Shown: in pieces, positions 59,813 through 64,000 of the stretch
How positions within the stretch are numbered: position 1 is the stretch's first letter
How the letters are laid out: every line of letters begins with the position of its first letter
DNA from: JBKCUI01 sp052161625
GTDB taxonomy: Bacteria > Planctomycetota > Planctomycetia > Pirellulales > Pirellulaceae
Strand: one strand, 5' to 3'
Assembly: GCA_052161625.1 (NCBI GenBank)
Contig: CP197412.1
Length of the DNA stretch: 64,000 nucleotides
Position numbers and translations under genes: made by a program
Notes under the pieces: model-generated
What the model was told of the DNA's origin: nothing
What the model saw: the letters and a program-made list of their open reading frames with translations, nothing else
Databases searched by the model: none

Positions 59813-61246
59813 ATGCGTTACCACTTCTTCTTACGTACAGCTTGCACACTGGCTATGGTTGCCATTCTCGGCAGCGCGAGCGGAACGTTGTTGGCCCAGA
59901 ACAATAACAACAATAACAACAACAACAATAATAATAACAATAACAACAACAACAATAATAACGGCGGCGGCGCCAACGGCCTCGCGGGGATCGACATCGA
60001 TGCGACCGGCGTTCTGCGCGTGATGCAGGTCGACCCGCGCGTCGCGGCCGCTCAACGGATGGCAACGCTGCAAAGCACCCCACCCGGGGAACTGAAAAAG
60101 TCCCCGATGCGAAAGGTCTCGCTGAATCGGCTTGAAAAATTTGTCTCCAAACAACTCGACGCGGGGCAACCGCTCAGCGACGAAGTCTGGAGTGTCGCGG
60201 GATTGCAACGTTTGGAATATGTGCTCTATCTTCCCGAAACCCAAGACATCGTCATCGCAGGCCCAGCGGATCAATGGTTCGCCGATGGCTCGGGACGATT
60301 CGTCGGTCTTTCCAACGGCCGTGCAACCCTCCGACTCGATGACCTGATCGTCGCCTTGCGCGCTTTTGGCCCCAACGGTGGGGCGACCAAGTCAATCGGT
60401 TGTTCGATCGACCCAACCCAGGAGGGGCTCAAGCGAATGAAGCAATTCCATTCGCAGTTCGGCGGCCAAGCCCCCTCAGACATCCGACCCCTCGTGGCGG
60501 GTATGAAGAATGCCTTGGGAATGCAAACGGTCACCATCAAGGGTGTTCCCAAGTCGACTCACTTCGCTCGCGTCCTCGTCGAGGCAGACTATCGAATGAA
60601 GCTGATCGGGATCGGACTGCAAGACCCCATTGTCCCGATGACCACTTGGATCCAGCGTTCCCGCCCCAACCCAGGTGGCAATGCCCTCCAACGCTGGTAC
60701 TTTGAAGCCGATTACTCGACAGTCGCAACCAATGAGGCCGGAACCGCGATGCACTTGGCCGGCCGAGGCGTGAAGCTTTCCGGAGCGCTCGAAGGTGTCC
60801 AGTCCGATGGCAAGCGAAAGGACACTGGGAAAACAGGCGACCCAGCAAGCGTCGGATTCACCCGCGAGTTCACCGAAAAGTTTGATTTGATTGCCGACGT
60901 GACCCCCGTATTCCACGAAATGCGCAACTTGTTCGATATGAGCATCGCAGCAGCCTTCATCCAAGATCGTAATCTTTACGAGAAAGCCAGCTGGAGCCTT
61001 GGGATCTTTGGTGATGAGAATCAGTTCGCAGTAAGCACCGGAACCGAAGTGACTCAAGTCGAAACCGCGATCAACGCCATTTGGAAGGAATCGCAATTGA
61101 TGACTCCGATCGGTGGTGGTGTCCACATCGCTGCACGAAAGCTGGTCAACCCCTCCACCGTATCGGTCGATAAGGCCGTCGAAGAAAAAACGGAGTCGAT
61201 GGGCGCTCCTGCTGACCTGCGAGAGAATCAGTGGTGGTGGGATTGA
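59813..61246 (+). CDS. DUF1598 family secreted protein with poly-Asn tract
   Basis: About 477 residues from ATG 59813. The signal peptide (FFLRTACTLAMVAILGSASGTLLAQ) is followed at once by 21 asparagines (30-50), then a Gly/Ala stretch and the DUF1598 domain, including VWSVAGLQRLEYVLYLPETQDIVIAGPAD, SIDPTQEGLKRMKQF, ALGMQTVTIKGVPKSTHFARVLVEADYRMK and RWYFEADYSTVA. DUF1598 is largely restricted to planctomycetes and has no known function; the domain probably folds outside the cytoplasmic membrane. The poly-Asn is encoded by AAC/AAT codons. A perfect hairpin terminator lies 28 bp past the stop. Confidence 0.9.
   Translation: MRYHFFLRTACTLAMVAILGSASGTLLAQNNNNNNNNNNNNNNNNNNNNNGGGANGLAGIDIDATGVLRVMQVDPRVAAAQRMATLQSTPPGELKKSPMRKVSLNRLEKFVSKQLDAGQPLSDEVWSVAGLQRLEYVLYLPETQDIVIAGPADQWFADGSGRFVGLSNGRATLRLDDLIVALRAFGPNGGATKSIGCSIDPTQEGLKRMKQFHSQFGGQAPSDIRPLVAGMKNALGMQTVTIKGVPKSTHFARVLVEADYRMKLIGIGLQDPIVPMTTWIQRSRPNPGGNALQRWYFEADYSTVATNEAGTAMHLAGRGVKLSGALEGVQSDGKRKDTGKTGDPASVGFTREFTEKFDLIADVTPVFHEMRNLFDMSIAAAFIQDRNLYEKASWSLGIFGDENQFAVSTGTEVTQVETAINAIWKESQLMTPIGGGVHIAARKLVNPSTVSVDKAVEEKTESMGAPADLRENQWWWD
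59900..59962 (+). repeat. AAY trinucleotide microsatellite encoding 21 Asn
   Basis: Twenty-one AAC or AAT codons in a row follow the signal peptide of the DUF1598 protein. The repeat unit keeps the frame, so the tract length could vary without truncation. Confidence 0.9.
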
Positions 61247-61274
61247 TCTCGCTGCGTCCAATAGACTATCACGC

Positions 61275-61304
61275 AAAACGGGCGTCGAATCGACGCCCGT
61301 TTTT
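61275..61304 (+). terminator. Intrinsic terminator after the DUF1598 gene
   Basis: A perfect stem of AAAACGGGCGTCGA with TCGACGCCCGTTTT (61275-61303) is followed by a T-rich stretch. A-run on one side and T-run on the other mean it could act in both directions, but both neighbours run rightward. Confidence 0.92.
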
Positions 61305-61333
61305 CTTTCTCGAATCCAACTGAGCCCCCCAAC

Positions 61334-61765
61334 ATGAAAGCAACCGTCTATGGCCTTCGATGGGCAGTCGTGTTGCTGTCGGCCTATTGGATTCTGCTGT
61401 TTATTGGAACCCACATCCCGCCGAACACGGTGATGAACCAGATCCGTGCGAATGATAAATTCTTGCACGCGGGGGCCTTTACCGGACTCTCCTTCCTGGT
61501 CGCTTGGGCCATCCCGACCAAACGCAACCGATGGATCAACGTTCTCGTTGCCATCGCAGTGTGCGTGGTTTACGCCGCAGTCGATGAGTTGTTGCAGATA
61601 CCGGTCGGACGAACTGCCGACTGGTACGACTTCGCCGCCGATTTGATCGGTGTGGTCATGGGGATCTCGATCTATGTGCTCGGACGGGCCATGATCCTCG
61701 CCGCAGGGTGGAGAATCTTCGAGACCGACACGCCTGCTCCGTTGGATCCCGAGCTCGACGTCTAG
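61334..61765 (+). CDS. VanZ-like membrane protein
   Basis: The protein has 143 residues with four membrane helices (about 9-26, 47-62, 69-86 and 103-125). HAGAFTGLSFLVAWA and AAVDELLQIPVGRTADWYDFAADLIGVVMG match the VanZ-like family, where the DE and D residues near the helix ends are conserved. VanZ gives low-level teicoplanin resistance in enterococci, but most bacterial members have no known role. A rho-independent terminator separates it from the DUF1598 gene, so it has its own promoter; two conserved genes follow. Confidence 0.88.
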   Translation: MKATVYGLRWAVVLLSAYWILLFIGTHIPPNTVMNQIRANDKFLHAGAFTGLSFLVAWAIPTKRNRWINVLVAIAVCVVYAAVDELLQIPVGRTADWYDFAADLIGVVMGISIYVLGRAMILAAGWRIFETDTPAPLDPELDV

Positions 61766-61824
61766 TAGAACAGCAGGCCGACTGATCTGGCCTCCGGCAA
61801 ACCGATCTGTTACAAGCCGACGGT

Positions 61825-62328
61825 ATGCAGGAATATGCGATTCAACGATCATCACGAAAATGCTATCGAAACAATCGTCCTCTCGAACCTGGGGAACGAT
61901 ACATTTCGGCTATTGTTCAAAAGGGTAGCGAGTTGGTGAGACGGGACTTCGGTCTGGACGCTTGGTCGGGCCCTGACGAGGAAACGGTCGGTTGGTGGAA
62001 GACCTCCATTCCCAGCAACAAAGCGGCCGGCAAGACCCTGGCCCCTCCTCGCGTGTTGGTCGATACGCTTGAGGCACTGCTCGAGACCCCAGGCCAAGAG
62101 TCGCTCGCTTACTTGCTCGCCCTGTTGTTGATTCGTCGCCGCATCCTCACCGAGTTGGAATCCTTTGAATCCTCGATGCAGGAATCCGACCTGGATGATC
62201 CGACTCACATGGAACTGCGATTCGCTGCCGACGATCGAGTGCTGGACGTTCCAATCGTACCGGCCGACCAGGAGCAGTCCTCCGTATTGCAGGCGAAGCT
62301 GACGGAGTTGCTCTATGCCGAGGAATAG
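61825..62328 (+). CDS. Conserved hypothetical protein with single Cys near N-terminus
   Basis: The protein has 167 residues with an ATG start. SSRKCYRNNRPLEPGERYISAIVQKGSELVRRDFGLDAW and GWWKTSIPS look like a small zinc-ribbon-like or beta-rich N-terminal domain that I associate with planctomycete proteins of unknown function; the second half is helical. There is no signal peptide. Its last 14 bases overlap the start of the next gene, and GGAG in its end (62303-62306) is the ribosome site of that gene, so the two are coupled. Confidence 0.6.
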   Translation: MQEYAIQRSSRKCYRNNRPLEPGERYISAIVQKGSELVRRDFGLDAWSGPDEETVGWWKTSIPSNKAAGKTLAPPRVLVDTLEALLETPGQESLAYLLALLLIRRRILTELESFESSMQESDLDDPTHMELRFAADDRVLDVPIVPADQEQSSVLQAKLTELLYAEE

Positions 62329-63298
62329 TCTCTTAAAAAGAAAAACCGTTCTCGGCCTGCTACCGATCTGGTGGTCCATTGTGATTTTGTTCGTGTCGAC
62401 AGGTGCTACCTGTCTTCCCAAACGTTCTATTCCCGAATTCCAACCGACGCAACTTTTTCAATCGCCTCCCTCCGTGGAGCAATTGGCAGAGGTTCTCAAT
62501 CGCTCGAATACGATCCAATCGCTGCAATCCAATTCGGTCGCCGTTCGCGTGAACAATGATCTCAATCTCAATGCCAATCTAACCTGGCTCCGCCCCAAGT
62601 ACTTTCGGATGACGGGGACCGTCGCAGGTTTCAAAGGCTTTGACCTCGGTAGCAACAACGAAGCCTTTTGGATGAGCGTCCGAAGCGGGATGACCCCGGA
62701 ACTCTACTTCGCGAGGCACGACCAGTTCGATGCGCAAATCAACCGACGCATTTTGCCTGTGTCCCCCATCTGGATCATCGAAGCGTTGGGAATCAACTCG
62801 CTGGATACCTATCAGATGGTGCAGGCACCTGTTACGCAAGCCGATGGGTTATGGCAAATCACGACCTCAGTCCCTTCTCCCGCCGGCAATTATCTTCGAA
62901 CACTGGTGATCGATCCTCTCTATGGTCTGACCCGTCAGGTTTTTTTAAGAGACCCATCCGGCCGATTGATTGCGAATGCGTTTCAATCGGATCATCAATA
63001 TTACGGTGCGGTACAAACATCGCTCCCGCACAAGATCAAGATTCAGATGATTCCAGGCTCGAACGATCCTCCCTTGGAATTGGATCTGACAGTTGGATCG
63101 TACGTAGTCAACGGCATGAACGGAGACCCCGGCACCCAGTTTACATTCCCGAGTACGAGCGGCCATCAAGTCATCAATCTAGTCGAATTGACCAATGGCG
63201 ATCCCCAAGCGATCGTTAGTCCGCCCGTCGCTCCTCCTCAAGCCTTCCCGCGCGCTAGCTATCGAGGCGTCACGTGGGATAACGCGATCGTTCGTTAA
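62315..63298 (+). CDS. LolA/LolB-like exported protein, possible lipoprotein
   Basis: The protein has 327 residues from ATG 62315 with GGAG seven bases upstream. A hydrophobic N-terminal segment (VLGLLPIWWSIVILFVSTGATC) may end in a lipoprotein Cys, but Thr before Cys is unusual for a lipobox. The rest alternates strands as in the LolA/LolB half-barrel fold (SVEQLAEVLNRSNTIQSLQSNSVAVRVNN, FKGFDLGSNNEAFWMSVRS, LVIDPLYGLTRQVFLRDPSGRLI), which carries lipoproteins or lipids; this is a resemblance, not a proof. It is followed by a sensor-like gene 10 bp downstream. Confidence 0.7.
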   Translation: MPRNSLLKRKTVLGLLPIWWSIVILFVSTGATCLPKRSIPEFQPTQLFQSPPSVEQLAEVLNRSNTIQSLQSNSVAVRVNNDLNLNANLTWLRPKYFRMTGTVAGFKGFDLGSNNEAFWMSVRSGMTPELYFARHDQFDAQINRRILPVSPIWIIEALGINSLDTYQMVQAPVTQADGLWQITTSVPSPAGNYLRTLVIDPLYGLTRQVFLRDPSGRLIANAFQSDHQYYGAVQTSLPHKIKIQMIPGSNDPPLELDLTVGSYVVNGMNGDPGTQFTFPSTSGHQVINLVELTNGDPQAIVSPPVAPPQAFPRASYRGVTWDNAIVR

Positions 63299-63308
63299 GG
63301 AGTTCGCA

Positions 63309-64000
63309 ATGTGGATCCCCAACGTTCCGAACTGGACGATTCGAAAGAAGCTACTCGTCTCCATGGTCGTCCTCGGTCTGGTGATCGCCGTTTTAGGCTA
63401 CAGCAGTTTCCGAGGGGTCTACGCCTATCGCGATTTGGCCGCCACGCTTGGAGAGCGCGCTTTGGAAATGCCGATGACCGCTGCGCTGACGCGTTCGATC
63501 GACGCATTGCGAAACCAAGATCGCACGATTGACATCAAGGAGCCGATGAAGTTTCGGCTGGATCGTGAATACGAGCGAGAGATGCGAAGCCTCCAATTCC
63601 AAAAGGGGCTAGAGCATGTTCGCAGCGTTCTCAGCCGATATCGGGCCCGATTGGAATCCTCCGACGAGGACGAACTCTTCTTGGCGGACCGCTCACAAGA
63701 ACTGGCGCTGGTTGCCGAAATCAGCGAACTCATTCAAGAAATCGATTCACAACAACGATCGGTCCTCCGAGAGAACCTCGACGCCCCATCGGTTCAGCAC
63801 TTGCAGGAACAATTGGCCAAGCTTTCCAATTTGGCTCACGAGCTTCCTATGTTGCTCGCGGAAAAGATGTCTAGTTTTCGAGAAGATGTGCGAGATCGCT
63901 ATCGGACTTGGATCGTGCTGACTTGGAGCAGCGCGTTACTGGCGGGGGTGATGCTGATCGGCCTGATCAGCTACGCGAGGCGAGCGGTGATTCGGCCATT
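63309..64000 (+). CDS. Two-TM sensor protein, N-terminal part (cut by window edge)
   Basis: About 230 residues are visible from ATG 63309. A first membrane helix is at about 14-31 (KLLVSMVVLGLVIAVLGYSS) and a second at about 203-222 (TWIVLTWSSALLAGVMLIGLISY), separated by a helical extracytoplasmic region of about 170 residues rich in Glu and Arg (4HB-like). The sequence RRAVIRP after the second helix is where a HAMP domain normally begins, so a histidine kinase or chemoreceptor is likely; the catalytic part lies past the window. Confidence 0.75.
   Translation, partial: MWIPNVPNWTIRKKLLVSMVVLGLVIAVLGYSSFRGVYAYRDLAATLGERALEMPMTAALTRSIDALRNQDRTIDIKEPMKFRLDREYEREMRSLQFQKGLEHVRSVLSRYRARLESSDEDELFLADRSQELALVAEISELIQEIDSQQRSVLRENLDAPSVQHLQEQLAKLSNLAHELPMLLAEKMSSFREDVRDRYRTWIVLTWSSALLAGVMLIGLISYARRAVIRP

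Noticed and set aside
60476..61855. 459-codon open frame antisense to the DUF1598 and VanZ-like genes
   Set aside because: It crosses a strong terminator and two real genes; no motif.
1..64000. CRISPR array, tRNA, rRNA, phage or intact insertion sequence
   Set aside because: None found by eye; all longer spacers were read on both strands and no cloverleaf or spaced direct-repeat array was seen.

Overview
The window looks like chromosomal DNA of a planctomycete, most likely of the Pirellulales/Pirellulaceae type (inference). The support is a set of family signatures: DUF1598, DUF1570 and DUF2617 proteins, an ECF sigma factor next to a Ser/Thr kinase, an S1 sulfatase, a giant secreted protein with a planctomycete-style N-terminal LERLELRQLLAAD motif and a dockerin tail, LptD (so a Gram-negative outer membrane), and many GTG/TTG starts. 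No rRNA, tRNA, CRISPR array or intact insertion sequence was seen. Most of the window is core chromosome with long intergenic spacers only at a few places.

Layout. 1-2352: end of a TPR protein, DUF4159 protein and MoxR ATPase, a fragment of the MoxR/DUF4159 cluster. 2367-10925 (minus): a 2852-residue secreted subtilisin with HYDIN-like, SdrD-like, P-domain, 16 cadherin-like repeats and a dockerin. 11389-14182 (minus): galT-like and glgA, sugar-nucleotide/glycogen metabolism. 14477-18361: DUF2617 protein, membrane Ser/Thr kinase and its ECF sigma factor. 18529-23314 (plus): tyrA, purL (with an N-terminal PurS-like extension) and a D-2-hydroxyacid dehydrogenase, closely packed. 23374-27002 (minus): gyrA followed by a dolichol-phosphate-mannose-synthase-like GT2. 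27299-30355: serine beta-lactamase-like hydrolase coupled to a hexulose-phosphate-synthase-like enzyme, then a convergent GT4. 30431-32726: Tat-exported DUF1570 metalloprotease-like protein with an LRR tail and a degenerate HPt-like protein. 32907-37843 (minus): LptD-like protein coupled to an M32 carboxypeptidase. 38067-39671: small membrane protein, DgkA-type kinase, atypical RluA-like protein. 39861-43187: SWIM/SNF2 ATPase. 43403-44965 (minus): primary sigma factor rpoD, followed by about 1 kb of non-coding DNA with a REP-like palindrome. 45931-52962: zinc-ribbon membrane protein, sulfatase, recA, LMW phosphatase, small conserved protein, isoprenylcysteine methyltransferase-like protein, a repeat-rich spacer and a purple-acid-phosphatase-like enzyme. 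52998-58078: hisS, YkgJ-type Cys-cluster protein, HtrA-like protease, gltX. 58090-64000: outer-membrane barrel protein, DUF1598 protein with a poly-Asn tract, VanZ-like protein, two conserved unknowns and the start of a two-TM sensor protein.

The main biological themes are cell-surface building (LptD, glycosyltransferases, giant adhesin/protease, outer-membrane barrel, sulfatase, HtrA) and central housekeeping (gyrA, recA, rpoD, gltX, hisS, purL, tyrA). I did not find a clear new multi-gene defence or mobile system. The unusual signals are at smaller scale: changed catalytic residues (RluA-like HRLG, Tyr-for-His HPt), a second GyrA box behind an acidic insert, quinolone-site substitutions in GyrA, in-frame minisatellites in galT, a 7-bp repeat tract at a glycosyltransferase stop codon, a poly-Asn microsatellite, direct/inverted repeats at putative operators, and two convergent gene pairs whose stop codons share one CTAG.
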